A stretch of DNA of 64,000 nt from Adenophora triphylla var. japonica (Eukaryota > Streptophyta > Magnoliopsida > Asterales > Campanulaceae). Location: contig JAFEMH010003636.1 in NCBI GenBank assembly GCA_022495995.1, positions 124,001 through 188,000 of the forward strand, in the 5' to 3' direction. Under the pieces are notes generated by a model that saw only the letters and a list, made by a program, of their open reading frames with translations, searched no databases and was not told the DNA's origin. The position numbers were made by a program, and so were the translations under genes. This document shows, in pieces, positions 33,791 through 46,132 of this stretch; the first letter of the stretch is position 1; every line of letters begins with the position of its first letter.

Positions 33791-34335
33791 TGATCCTACT
33801 TGGCCCCACGCCGGGACACGCTCTGAAGACGCCTTTATTTTAGAAAAAACTTTCGAAATGTCCTTTCTAAAATTTGTCAATTTCAAAACCTGTTTAACTT
33901 AAAGAAACTTTTATAAACATTCCATTAAAAGTAACAACATTAACTTGAAAATCCACGTTTAAATCTTTACAAACCAACATACAACTCCTTTACAAACCAA
34001 GGAAACATAGTTCCAAAATGAAAAATATTTACAATCCATAAAGAGTTGCAAAATAGGGACAACATATCAAGTCTCGGAATACTACACCAAGGTTATACAT
34101 TTACATAATGTAACCTTACAAAATACCTTTCTCAAAATACAATCCCAAATAGGCGTCCTCTCGGTGCTCAACGTGTCCTAGCCCCTGGCTCGGCTCTATC
34201 TAAGAAAGCAATAAAAGGACGGGGTGAGATAAATCTCAGCAAGTTATTATATATGCAGCAATATGATATGCAATCACATTATGAAAGCATATAACATCAA
34301 CTCATCATATATATATCACATTCTTGTCATCACAA

Positions 34336-34337
<2 letters not shown>

Positions 34338-34380
<43 letters not shown>
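34338..34380. repeat. (AT)n microsatellite, left part
   Basis: Uninterrupted TA repeats adjoin the left end of the MITE and resume after its right end (34741-34803), as if one microsatellite had been split by the insertion. Confidence 0.95.
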
Positions 34381-34382
<2 letters not shown>

Positions 34383-34738
34383 ATTTTGTTAGGATACCCA
34401 CAATAGGAGTATCCTAACAAGTGGCCCATTATTTTTGGACCAAAATTCCCCTTCATCTTGTACATGAACTAAAAATAGAGAAGGGGTATTTTGGTATTTT
34501 AACTGCACGCCGTCTTTGGTGTCCACGCGCTGTGCCACGCGCCTTGTATTCCCGAGTTCGCCGATTCCCGAGTGCCTTGTGATACCCAGTATTTGCTAAT
34601 ACCAAGGCGTTGTTGGTGCCTAAAATACCAAAATACCCCTTATTTATTTTTGGTTCATGTACCAGATGAAGGGGCATCTTGATCCAAAAAAATGGGCCAC
34701 TTGTTAGGATACTCCTATTGTGGGTATCCTAACAAAAC

Positions 34739-34740
<2 letters not shown>
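34381..34740. mobile_element. Micron-like MITE with long inverted repeats, inside (AT)n
   Basis: The 360-bp element has inverted repeats of about 130 bp: GGATTTTGTTAGGATACCC at left and the inverse of ATCCTAACAAAACCC at right, continuing through AGTGGCCCATT and GGGGTATTTTGGTATTTTA. Both ends abut (AT)n. Each terminal repeat has its own dyad, GTTAGGATAC and GTATCCTAAC separated by 11 bases. Insertion into TA microsatellites is known for Micron elements of grasses; membership in that family is inference. Confidence 0.85.

Positions 34741-34803
<63 letters not shown>
34741..34803. repeat. (AT)n microsatellite, right part
   Basis: About 31 AT units directly after the MITE. Confidence 0.95.
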
Positions 34804-34804
<1 letters not shown>

Positions 34805-36624
34805 CACATAAGTGCAATAATGTAACACTTAAAAGGATACTGAGCCAAGGTTTAATCCTCAAAAGGATATCACGATCCGAGCAGCATCAACAGCTGAAGA
34901 AGCGGTTCCGAAACCCAATCACAATATCAACAATACGGGTGAAAATGACACAAAGTCATACCCCAAATGTGCAACTAGACTACACCCTAAACAGGGGAGC
35001 TAGCCCACTACCCAAACCATGTCCAATGGTAGGGAAAAAGGGACCCCAATGTATGGATTATAACGAACTCGGCTCGGGTGTCATTATAATCCCATAACAC
35101 TGCCTAACAATCAAGTACCAGCTGAACTTTAAATAGAAGCACAGTACTAAATACTTGCTTACAATAACCGATGATTTCAAAGTAGGGAACCATACCAATA
35201 TAGCATATCAAAATGATAGCAAAATGATAACAAGTATCCATCAAAAGTAGCACAAAGGCTAAACCATCCTTGAACCAATTCAATTCAACTTAGGATTCCA
35301 AAGTAGGGAACCCTAATCAAGCACATCATAAAGATGTCAAACAAATCCAAAAGGTGCAACACATAAGGTCTACACACTTATAATAACCATTCAAGGATGT
35401 ATCATCAATCATATAAGGATGTTAAACAAGTTAGGTTTAATGGAAATCAATTGTTCTAACCTACTTTAACCAAATATTTAACCATCTTCCAATTATCACA
35501 ATTGGTATGTAAAGACATCCTTTTGAAGCTCATATGTTTTACTTTGATTATAGTGTTCAATTGGTTGAAATATATGTTATATAGTTGAACCTACATTGCT
35601 TTGAAAACAACTCAGCAAAACTGGGCATGGCACGACTCGTGCCCCAGGGCACGACTCGTGACCCTTTTACATGCAGCCTGATACACTCGTCCACCCCAAG
35701 GCACGACTGGTCATGACTGTATGGCATGACTCGTGCCAGAGGGCACGACTCGTGCCCTATGCAGAATTCAGCACATCAGCTGAAACTTCAGCAAACTCAT
35801 ATGAGACATTTACAAGTCCATTTTTCCAACTTAAACAACAATACCAAAACACCAACTTCAGTATATTCCAACCAAAATGACCTCAAACCATTTCCAAGTT
35901 AGCCAAAGCCATTTTTACCGATTCCAACTCAAGAAAATTGATCAAAAATCACATGCAACCATTAAACAACAACAACATCCATTTTAACACTAAATGAGCA
36001 TGCAATTCAAGGAAAAATATAATAACTTACTTGAAAATAATATTAAAAACTTGAAACTTCAATCGGATGAAAATGACCCCCCTCTTCTCCCGAACACAAA
36101 GAAACGAACGGATCGCCGAACGAATTTTTCTAGAATATTTAGGAGATTTTTAAGTTGAAAAATAGGTTTTGGAATTTTGGACCAAGGAGATGAGCTGAAA
36201 AAGGGTTTTGTTTAAATGATGAAGCTTCTTCAAAAATCATAAGGATAAACATTTATCATTTACACTAAGGCTCCTCCATGAACTTAGTACTACAATTAGA
36301 TGACTTAAATTCCTACATTTATACTTAAGCACCTCATGGATTATAATAAGTTATAATAATTTTCAACAATTACCATTTTAACTACACCACTCTTAATATT
36401 TTCAATAAGACATTAAATAATTATTTTTTATTTATTAATATATTTAAAATATCATATAAGTTATAAAATGTTAACTAACACATAATTGCTACCAACAAAA
36501 TGCAAAACATATAATAATATGAAATGCACGCCATAATTACTAATTCAAGCATATATCAATTATGCCTAGAACTAGGGTCGTGACATTCACTCCCCCTAAA
36601 AGAAAATTCGACCCGAATTTTAGC

Positions 36625-37787
36625 TTACTTACCACGAATATCAAACAACCAAGGATATTTCCGCTCCATCTCTTCCCGGAGCTCCCAAGTTGATTCTTCC
36701 ACGTCGTGATTCCTCCAAACTACTCTAAAGAGGGGAATACTCTTATTTCTCAACTCTTGCACCTTAGTATCAATCACTTGAATCGGCTGCTCCACGTAAG
36801 ACATATTCGGTTCAATGTCCTCGGGTATCCTCGGCAACACATGAGAAGGATCATACACATACTTACGAAGCATGGATACATGGAACACACTATGCATTTT
36901 CCCAAGAGATGAAGGCAAAGCAAGGCGATAAGCAAGATTCCCAACTCTTTCCACAATCTCAAAAGGGTCACCGTACCTTGGAGGCAACTTACCCTTCTTA
37001 CCATACCTCTTAATCCCCACTTTAGGTGAAACCCTCAAGAACACAAGGTCTCCCTTCTGAAACTCAAGGTCTCGCCTCCTTTGATCTGCATAGCTTTTCT
37101 GTCTACTCTGTGTCGTAATCAATCGGTTCCGAATAATCTTGACTTTATCAACTGAATCCCGAACCATATCATTACCCCAAATCTTGGCTTCCCCAACTTC
37201 GTAACAGATCAGAGATCTACACTTCCTCTCGTACAAAGCTTCATAAGGTGCCATCTCAATACTCGAGTACTGATAGCTATTGTTATAAGAGAACTCAACA
37301 AGAGGCAAATGAACATCCCAAGAATCCGAGAAGTCAACAGAACAAGCTCGCAACATATCTTCAAGAATTTGAATTGTTCTCTCGGATTGGCCATCAGTCT
37401 GAGGATGGAACCCTGTACTAAATCTCAATTCTGAACCCAAAGCCTTTTGTAACGCCTGCCAAAATCTGGAAGTAAATCTAGGATCACGATCTGATACAAT
37501 GCTAACTGGAACCCCATGCAATCTTACTATCTCATGAATATACAACTTCGCAAGTCTCTCCAACGAATAACTAATGTCAATAGGTAGGAAATGAGCGGAC
37601 TTGGTCAATCTATCTACGATCACCCAAACTGCATCATGCTTCCTACTAGTTCCAGGCAATCCCGTGACAAAATCCATCGTAATATGCTCCCATTTCCACT
37701 CCGGAGTCTCTAACGGATGAAGCAACCCGGCGGGTCTTTGATGCTCGGCTTTAACTTGTTAACATGTCAAACACTTCGATACATAAT
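36625..37787 (-). pseudogene. Tekay-type integrase with chromodomain, 5'-truncated
   Basis: The 366-residue open part contains WEHITMDFVTGLPG, VDRLTKSAHFLPI, SDRDPRFTSRFWQ and the glutamate of FHPQTDGQSERTIQ, giving the DDE triad. GPF/Y-like LPPRYGDPFEIVERVG follows. The C-terminus (VQELRNKSIPLFRVVW then WRNHDVEESTWEL) is a chromodomain, which directs chromovirus integration to chromatin. Upstream of the ATG at 37725 the zinc-finger end (CLTC, stop, QVKAEHQRPAG) is visible with one in-frame stop. The piece is cut at 37787 by the Athila-type LTR, so RT, protease and gag are missing. Confidence 0.92.
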
Positions 37788-39341
37788 TGATAAGTGACTA
37801 TTATATAGTCATTTATCCTTAGTTTTATATACTTTTTAAATGCATAAAGCATCATTTTTATTTCATTTTATGTACTTTTTAGTTCCTTTTTTATATTATC
37901 TAGATTTTACGTCTTTTGGTATATTTCTTGCATTTAAAGACAGGTTTTAGGGTCTTTTTATCAAAAGGATGCTTGGACACTTCAAGGCAAAAGACATGGA
38001 AGAGCACCAACCAACTCAAGCACACAAAGTTAAATTCCAGGTGGAACGGCCGTGCAGCCAACATAGAGCGGCCGTGCACCTAGCCATTTTCAGGCCATTT
38101 GTGGCCCTAAAATATAGAGCGGCCGTGTCTTGAAGAGGGAGTGGTCGTGTCATTATTTAGAGCGGCCGTGCAGCTTGGAGAGGAGCGGCCGTGCGAAGTG
38201 TCAAGACTCAAATTCAAATCTGGCGTCAAGGGCCGCACGGCCGTGCAACTTCCTTGACGCGGCCGTGCAAATCGTGACTGCAGATGTAAAGGCACCTTTT
38301 GATGGCACCCAATTGAAGAGTCTCCTCCCAATTATAAATAGGACCCTTGTAATCAGTTTTAGATACGAAATTTTAGAGAGAAATCACTGATACTTCATAG
38401 ATAGAAAATACAAACACTTGTGATAACAATTTCCAAAGAGATTTGAAGATCAAGTTCATTGTTTGTTCTTGAAATTACCTTGGAAGAGAAGCAATAAAGT
38501 GAAGCACCATTTCCAGCATTTGCCTTCTATATTCATAAGTCTTTCTTACTCCGTATATGTTATAAATGGCTTGTGAGTAATCCCTCTTATTCTTGGGGTT
38601 GGAAACTCAAAAGCATACTTGTTCATCATTCAAAAAGAAAATTCTTGTCTTCTTTCTTCATCTAAACAATTTCTTTATATTATTCTCTAAATGCCTTACA
38701 TTTTGGAGATGTCCAATTTGTATGATTCAGTCAATTGAGAGAAGTACCTAGCGGAGAATCTCGATTGACGGAACCATATAAAGAAACTAGGTTTCATTGA
38801 TCATGAAAGTAGTTCAATGGCCTAGGGATGTTCCTTTAATGGAAAATATATCGACTCTCGTTCTTAAAGGGTTCTTACTAATTATGGTCAGCTAGAGATA
38901 AGCCGGAACGCCCGTTTGTGACAGGGCGGGAACAACGTAAACGGAAATCTCAAACAGTTAGGACATAATTAGTGAAGAATACAACGCTACTTGCTTGACC
39001 GTGAGAAGTAGTGCAAGCCGAATATATCATCCTTGCTTTTTATGAAAATCTTTTATCTCTAAGACAATGACGATTTGATGAACAAAATTATGTGTATGAT
39101 TTCCAATCCCGAGAATGCTTCGTTTTATAAGAATTTAATTAAAGAATTTTCTGTTTATGTTCTCTCTATTTTTCTAAAAACAAATTTTATCTCCCCCCAA
39201 TCTTTTCTATAATTTCTAAAGACAAAAATATTTCCTAAAGTAAACCTTGTCTCTGTGAAATCGACCCGTACTTGCACCCGCTATATTACAATAGCCCGTG
39301 CGCTTGCGGATATAAATAAACCGTTAGGTTTCGATCGAACA
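37788..39341 (+). repeat. Athila-type LTR
   Basis: It starts TGATAAGTGACTATTATATA and ends TCGATCGAACA, both typical of this lineage; length 1554 bp. It is followed at 39344 by TTTTTGGCGCCGTTGCC, a primer site of the tRNA-Asp type. Eight copies of a GCGGCCGTGC motif lie at 38043-38275, the one near 38234 being the palindrome GCACGGCCGTGC. A TATAAATAGGACCC box occurs near 38334. Confidence 0.85.
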
Positions 39342-39510
39342 AGTTTTTGGCGCCGTTGCCTGGGAACAACGGTTTACTTTTTAAATTTTTGTCTTTACTT
39401 CATAATTTTTATTTATTTTTATTTTGCTATTTCTGTTTTATATTGTTTTGCTCTCTACTTCCGATAAATTGTTGCGTTTAATCTCTCTTCAAGTGTTTTT
39501 CTCTTAGTGC

Positions 39511-40565
39511 ATGAAACGGGCTCGGACATACTTTGACAATTTTGATCCAGAACCCGAAAGAAACTTTCACGAGAGACTAAGAAGATTTAGAGAGACTTTA
39601 AAGAAAGATATGAAAGGAGAACCGCAAACACCCGCTAGGATCCTACGGGACTTTGTTAATCCAAGTACCCCGGGAACTAGATCCCCTATTATTGTGCCGA
39701 ATGCCGAAGCGGCACACTTTGAGATAAAGCCGCGACTTTTGCTTATGGTTATGAATAACCAATATAGCGGCACTGCTTTCAAAGATCCTCATCTCCACAT
39801 CCAAACATTCTTGGAATACTGTGATACCACACGTATTCAGAATGTTACCCCGGAAGCAATTCGGATGCGCCTTTTTCCTTTCTCTCTTAAGGATAAGACG
39901 AAACAGTGGTTAATTTCAGTCCCACCCAACTCTTTTATAACTTGGAACCAGATTCAAGAAGCATTTCTTGGACGTTTCTTCCCTCCGAGCAAGACCGCTC
40001 AAATTCGGACGAAAATTACAAATTTTAGCCAAACAGGAAGTGAATCACTGTATGACGCTTGAGAGCGATTCAAAGAGCTCCTAAGGATGTGCCCTCACCA
40101 CGGGCTTGAAAAGTGGTTAATTGTGCATACTTTCTACAATGATCTCACGCATAGAACAAGGGAGACAATTGATGCCGCCGCAGGAGGTGCACTAATGAAT
40201 AAGACGGTGGATCAAGCATACGACTTGATAGAGAACATAGCCCTGAATCACTATCAATGGTTCAATGAGAGGAAACAACCGCAGGGGATTCCAGGTAAGT
40301 ACAATATTGATGTCATTACTACCTTGTCTTCTAAAGTTGATATGCTTCTTAAAAAGTTTGAAAACTTTAATGTAAATCCCGTGGCCAACATTAATGTTGT
40401 TTGTGAACTATGTGGGTCAAATTCACATAGTACAGAATATTGTGAATTGCTTGACACTACTTCTAGTGATCAAGTAAATTTTGTTAATTCTTATGGGGAA
40501 AATGGTGGTATGTATTCAAACACATACAATCCCGAATGGAGAAATCACCCTAATTTTTCCTATAA
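39511..40565 (+). pseudogene. Athila-type gag, truncated
   Basis: The ATG at 39511 opens gag with an Athila-type core: FEIKPRLLLMV, GTAFKDPHLHIQTFLEYC, RLFPFSLKDKTKQWL and FLGRFFPPSKTAQIRTKI. One TGA at 40060 splits it. The second half has KWLIVHTFYNDLTHRTRE, AAGGALMNKTVDQAYDLIE and the zinc knuckle CELCGSNSHSTEYC. It runs to about 40565, where a reversed copia RT is joined; the rest of the element is lost. Confidence 0.9.
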
Positions 40566-41612
40566 AGTAATGAGCCGATCATACCTCGATATAAAGTTTG
40601 ATCAACTTTCTTACCTTTGAGATCTTTATCTAGCTTATTGACGGTGGCCATTGGAGTATCATATGCTTTAGCATTTTCTAATCCAAACTTCTTTATTAGT
40701 TCCTTGGTATATTTGGCTTGGCTGAGGAAAATACCTTCTTCGCATTGCTTGATTTGAAGCCCGAGGAAGAATGTTAATTCTCCCATCATGCTCATCTCAA
40801 ACTTGCATTTCATTAGTTTTTCGAAACGCTTACAAAGTAACTCATTAGTAGAACCAAAAATAATATCATCGACATATATTTGAACAAGTAGAGTATGCTC
40901 ATTATATTTGGCAATAAAAAGAGTTGTATCGATTTTACCGCGTTTAAATCCTTTTTCTAGTAAAAATTTAGATAGAGTCTCATACCATGCCCTTGGAGCT
41001 TGCTTAAGTCCATACAAAGCTTTCTGGAGTTTGTAGACATAATTGGAAAATTTGGAATCTTCAAATCCAGGTGGTTGGGCAACATACACGGTCTCTTGCA
41101 GTTCGCCATTGAGGAATGCACTCTTTACATCCATTTGATATAACTTGAAATGCTTGAAAGAGGCGTAGGCTAAGAAGATTCTGATAGCTTCCAATCTTGC
41201 AACTGGAGCAAAGGTTTCATCATAATCGATTCCTTCTTCTTGCCTATATCCTTGTGCAACCAACCTTTCTTTATTCCTAGTGATGCTTCCATTCTCATCC
41301 ATCTTATTCCTAAAGACCCACTTAGTTCCTATCACTCCTTGATCCTGAGGTCTAGGCACTAAAGTCCAGACCTTGCATCTTTCAAACTGGTTGAGTTCTT
41401 CTTGCATAGCAACGACCCAACTAGAATCTTGGAGTGCTTCATCAATCTTATTGGGTTCAATTTGAGATATCAAGGAAGTATGCTCGTCATAATTCGATCT
41501 CCTTGTTTGAACACCGAAAAACAGATCACCAATCACATTAGAGAGAGGGTGACTGCTGACTTCACGAACCTCCGGGGGTAAGTCTGGTTGGACTGAGGGT
41601 GACTCGCCATTC
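40555..41612 (-). pseudogene. Sirevirus-like copia reverse transcriptase fragment
   Basis: About 350 codons are open. Visible are [74 protein letters not shown] and [17 protein letters not shown]. These resemble Sireviruses of the Opie/SIRE1 type. Upstream, coding sequence continues to the LTR at 41619; downstream it ends after MIGSLLY at the Athila junction. Both ends are therefore cut, and RNase H and integrase are absent. Confidence 0.9.
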
Positions 41613-41618
41613 CCACTA

Positions 41619-42199
41619 TGTCGACCTAGACATATCAGAGCGAATAATGACTAATGCCCAACAAAACTGCATGCTGACAAGGCATAATCATATAGGCTGA
41701 GCAAGGCCTCCTTTGAAGACGAGGAGCCCTTCCTCGGTTGTCTACAAAATAAGGAAAGAAACTTCCCTAACCTTCACAACTCCCTTCCTCGGCACAATTT
41801 GGGCCGACCAAACCATGTACGACGAGGGGATCTCCTCCAAGGCGCACGTGCAAAATACATTATCTAATTTTACTCAAATAAGGACTGTGAACAGTTATAA
41901 TCCCAATAGGATTATAACCACATCTCACACGCTTTCTTATTCAACAAGGACTCTATAAGGCTATGCCTATAAATACAAGTCATAATTCTCATTATTTGAG
42001 TAATAAATCTTTTGACTCTAAACTCTTGTCAATTGATTTCTCTTTTCAAACACAAATACTTACTCTCACGCTGGAGGGCATTCGCTGGTGAAGCCCCAGA
42101 TTAGTTTACGTGTTTGTTCTTCTTTCTCAGGCTATTCAATCATACATGATAAAAATTGTCGCTGAATTTGAGCTGATTCGAACGTTTTTGGCATAATCA
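41619..42199 (+). repeat. Second LTR of the Tat-type family at 29211
   Basis: It is collinear with 29211-29786 and in the same orientation, beginning TGTCGACCTAGACATATC and ending GCATAATCA. Copia sequence abuts the left side but does not resume on the right, which argues for the 3' LTR of the composite element and against a simple solo insertion. Confidence 0.85.
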
Positions 42200-42467
42200 A
42201 TATTCATTTTTCATAGCGAGATATGTATATCAAAATTGAAAGATGGTTAAAATCCTAATAGTGGTATACACATTGTACTAGATACCACTTTTGTTGACAA
42301 TATACATGTAAAAAAATACGAAAAGAAATTGTACTACTTTTGTTGTGTATTACATAATTGATAGATCACTATATATAATATGGTATAATAGATTTGGTAA
42401 TCATCTAAGAATTTGGTCTCACCAAGCTTAAATGCATGTTTCTCGATTAAAATTAACATGTTAGTAA

Positions 42468-43327
42468 TGATGAGCCCGTACCTGCTGGATCAGGCCCACG
42501 CTCGGTCTGGTCCAAGGAACCGGTGACGTGGCATTCCCTAAACCGCTGGAGTGAAGACCGCGGACAGATAGACCCCTGAGGTCAAGACTGCGTTCCTCCC
42601 CGCATCATCCTTCTCAAAGACCGGAGGGATCCTAATCGCTGGATTGGTGCCCGCAGGAGGTATGACCGCTCCATCCGTGCGTGCGTCAAATACCTTTGAC
42701 CGCGCCCAAGATGTTGACCGCGGGCTCATACCTGCCTCCCGGTTATCTCACCTGCCTCCCGATTAATGCAAGCCTTACTGAGCAAGTTAGCTTACTGGCT
42801 CTGACATGCAAGTTGCCGGCTCCCCCATCACGTATTCAATGCGGCTCAGACAGGCGCCTACTATTTCATTTAATGCGCCAAGCCATATACACGGCTCATG
42901 TCCCTTTCAACCATGCCCCCTTTACAGTCAATGTTCCCTCCCTGACAGGGCCAATTATCTGCGAACACGTGTAGGCGGTCAAATACCAAAGTACCCTCTA
43001 GGGCTGATCTCATTGCTTACATCAACAAGCACCTCTCCATTGCCTATAAATAGAAAACCTTTGTCCCCTTGGACAAGATAAGTTCCAAATATATTGAGTA
43101 AGCCATATTATTCTCAAATCCTATACACTCACACACACTCAAGGTATTCAAAGTCTTCTTTGCTCAGTAATCTTACTCTCACACCCGAGGGCCTGAGTTG
43201 AACTAACATCCAACTTTGACCTTAACGCTGCTTCATTTGTGTTGTATTATAGGTACCTCAAACCACCAAAAATATCCTGCCAAATATCCTTGAACCGCTT
43301 CTTACCCTGAAAAACTTGGCGTCATCA
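42468..43327 (+). repeat. Solo gypsy LTR, 860 bp
   Basis: It begins TGATGAGCCC and ends TTGGCGTCATCA, a typical TGATGA/TCATCA pair. Flanks AGTAA and ATTAA agree at four of five positions. CCTATAAATAG near 43038 is a TATA box, and the CACACCCGAGGGCC leader follows. No retrotransposon coding sequence adjoins. GC content is clearly higher than in the flanks. Confidence 0.72.
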
Positions 43328-45492
43328 ATTAACATTTTACTAAACAAAAACATATCAATAAAATGTGGTTTGATTTGGATTCAAATGGAAAATATTACAC
43401 TTACATGACATTAGCCGTTATCTGAATTTATTGCCGCATTTTCCAATTTTTTTAGTTTTTGTTATTCATTACTCATTTTCTTTTATATAGGATTAGGGTT
43501 CTTGTAAAAGTAACCTGAAATTGTCAATGTCATGTTTGCAAGTGTTATAAAAAATGTTGATAAAACAACTGATAACACTTACGGTAACAAACATAAACGA
43601 AGTTTGAAAACAGTTTGTAAAAAACAAGTTTTGCAGCGAAAATAAACACAAGAAATAGTTTTTGCTTAAGTTATATAAATATATAACTTGAGTGTGCCGC
43701 TTAGTCGAAATTTTCTATTCACAATGAAATATAATTACAATACTGAATGTTCCCTAACTATATAATAATGAAGTATTACGAACTAATAAGATAAAAAACG
43801 AAATTATATACTAGCCACGACACAATCAAGTACAATGACTTTGAAGGTAGAAGAAGATTTGTGGGAGGGAATCTAATAGAGGCGAGGAGTATTTGATCTT
43901 CTATTGTATAAGTTGTGTCTGATTTCTCGACATATTGTTATTGTCTACACATTTGCCTATTTATAGCATCCAAATACTTATATGCTACTTCGTGTAACAT
44001 CTTGAATGAACTTGGATAAGTGAGAGTAGTGGTTGAGCATGTGCCTAAAGAAAATGGCAATCTTTCTTGAATGTAGCAACAACTTTTCTTTAATTCCAAG
44101 TCTTAGCTTTAGTCTCTTGTACCCACGTGCTTTTATGTGCTTGTACTATTTTATGTTAAGCAACTTCAGCTTTGAACAAGTATTCCCACATGATTTTTTC
44201 ATTTACATATGTCATGCATAAATCTTCATTTATGCGTAACTTTTTTTTACTACTCCTTCCATATATGTAGTTATCTCCATATTGTTACAACATGTATTTT
44301 ATGCCAACAACAAAAGCATATTTTGTAAGTATATTTACACATTAGTATACTATATCATGTGAAGAAATGTTCAACTATTATTTCGGATTGTGTGTCTGAT
44401 AACACTGTGAAAATGTTATCATCACTTATGATAACACATTAGTCTGCTAACACTTAGTGGTAACACCATTTCTCTGCACTTACATAACCAATTTTGATTC
44501 CTTTATTTTCTTTGAAGTTGTTAGATTAACAATTTGTGAAGAAAATATTAATTTATTGATCGATGAGATTAAAGAATTGATAATAATATAAGGAGTAAGG
44601 TTGATAATTCTTGTTAGACAGAAAGTTGAGCTGGCAATTGATGATTGGTATTTGGTAGCAGCCCTTAAATATTCAAGCATAAAATGAGATATTCGTCCGG
44701 GTCTCGAAAAAATATTATTTCAATTTTTATGTTTGATTTAATTGAATTATGATCGCAATATTATGAATATCTAAATAACCCTATGGAATTTTTCAAGCGA
44801 TAAATGTAAACAAAAAAACATTTGTTTTTAATTAGAATAAATTTAGATTTTTATTTTAATTTTCATTTGGGACCAAGGAAGTATAGATTTTAGTTTAATA
44901 TTTAATTGATTTGCAGTCAAAGGTAGGTCAAAACTGAATGTGATGGAGGAAGAAGTGGTTGGTCAACCTATACTCATCCTGCAATTAATAAGTTCTTTTT
45001 TTATTAAAATGGGTGTCGTTTAAAGGCTTTATATTTCCTAAATGACAAAAAAATCTTTCTTATTCCACCCACTCATTCTCTCTCCTATTTTACTATTACA
45101 CTCACAATATTTTTCAAATTTACTATTTTCTCCACTCATTCTCTCTCCTATTTTACTATTACACTCACAATATTTTCTCTACTCACTAATTTTCTTAATT
45201 TGCGTGTCAAAACCAAAATGGTGAACTTATTATTGGGACTGAGGGAGAGAGTATATTTCACTGCACTGCAGACAGTACCATTCTATGAATCTTTAATGTA
45301 GTAATCTATGATGTCATAATCTTCTGTAGACAATATGTTTTTCTTTTATCGAATCTGATTATACCATTGCCGACCCGACCCTGACTCGACCAATTCGTTC
45401 GATGAAAATGACTATGTATGCTCTCTCATGTATCAAAATTTTGAGTATAATATAACTAAGAAATAATATGATAGTAAAATGAGAGATAATAA
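43328..45492. other. AT-rich intergenic region
   Basis: No gene recognised. Two related direct segments, GATAACACTTACGGTAAC near 43571 and CTAACACTTAGTGGTAAC near 44449, may mark an old element. A degenerate MITE with CTCATTCTCTCTCC repeats and a GGGACTGAGGGAGAGAGTA edge lies around 45040-45252. Confidence 0.45.
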
Positions 45493-46033
45493 GGCTCCGT
45501 TTGTTTCACCGTAAAATATTTTTTGAAAAATATTTTTCGAAAAACATTTTTCGAAAAATGAAAACGTTTTCCGAAAAATGACATAAACTTGTTTGTTTCA
45601 CCGTAAAATGTTTTTCAAAAAACATTTTCCGGCGTTTGACAAATTGATGAATCAGAATGCCAATTTCTTCATAAGCCTAAACACTAAACTAAAATTGAAC
45701 ACACTAGAAATCAGAATGCTGAATTCATCAAACAGTAAATAAAAAACAACAAACAACCCCAAATCAAAATACACAAATCGACGAAACTGGGATAACGAGA
45801 AGGGGATATCAGAAATTAGGAAGGGAACGTACCCAAAAGCCACGGAAAATGTTCTACTGATCTCGAGGTCGGTAAGTTGTTTTACGGGGTAAAACAAGAT
45901 ATTTTTCGTTGACCAGAAAATGTTTTCCGTTGATTTTTTTTTTGTTTTTTTTGCATTTTTTAAACGCCGTAAAACAAGTTATTTTACGGAAAACATTTTT
46001 TAGAAAATATTTTACGGTGAAACAAACGGAGCC
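45493..46033. mobile_element. Tourist-type (PIF/Harbinger) MITE, 541 bp
   Basis: The ends GGCTCCGTTTGTTTCACCGT and its exact inverse pair over more than 30 bases. TAA is duplicated at 45490-45492 and 46034-46036. Subterminal TTTTTCGAAAAA-type dyads are repeated near both ends. Non-coding. Confidence 0.9.
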
Positions 46034-46132
46034 TAAGTGAAGAAAGTGTTGTTAGTAAAAAAAGTAAAATATGAGAGAAAATGAGTAGAGGAATAGTAAG
46101 TAAATTGTTGTTATGAGTATGACAATGAGTCT

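Larger units (their letters stand above)
33791..36587 (-). repeat. Long LTR of a Tekay-type chromovirus
   Basis: The inner edge is clear: on the minus strand a purine tract AGGGGGAGTGAA (36588-36599) is followed by TGTCACGACCCTAG. The outer edge, about 33791, is where the RT of the plus-strand gypsy element ends. A length near 2.8 kb fits Tekay LTRs. It contains a MITE in an (AT)n tract (34381-34740) and a cluster of GGCACGACTCGTGCC palindromes at 35625-35760. Confidence 0.75.
29211..42199 (+). mobile_element. Composite: Tat-type gypsy element with chained pieces of three other retrotransposons
   Basis: Same-family LTRs in the same orientation mark both ends (29211-29786, 41619-42199). From the left come gag, protease and RT of the plus-strand element, stopping near 33790. 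They are followed by a minus-strand Tekay-type LTR and integrase, a plus-strand Athila-type LTR and gag, and a minus-strand Sirevirus-like RT that runs directly into the second LTR. None of the inner pieces is a complete element, so deletion or recombination followed the nested insertions. CAATA precedes the first LTR and also occurs at 42198-42202, a possible 5-bp duplication that needs a slightly shorter LTR end. Confidence 0.65.

Noticed and set aside
41619..42199. Solo LTR inserted in the Sirevirus RT
   Set aside because: Copia coding sequence does not continue after 42199, so a 3' LTR of the composite element is the better reading, though not proven.
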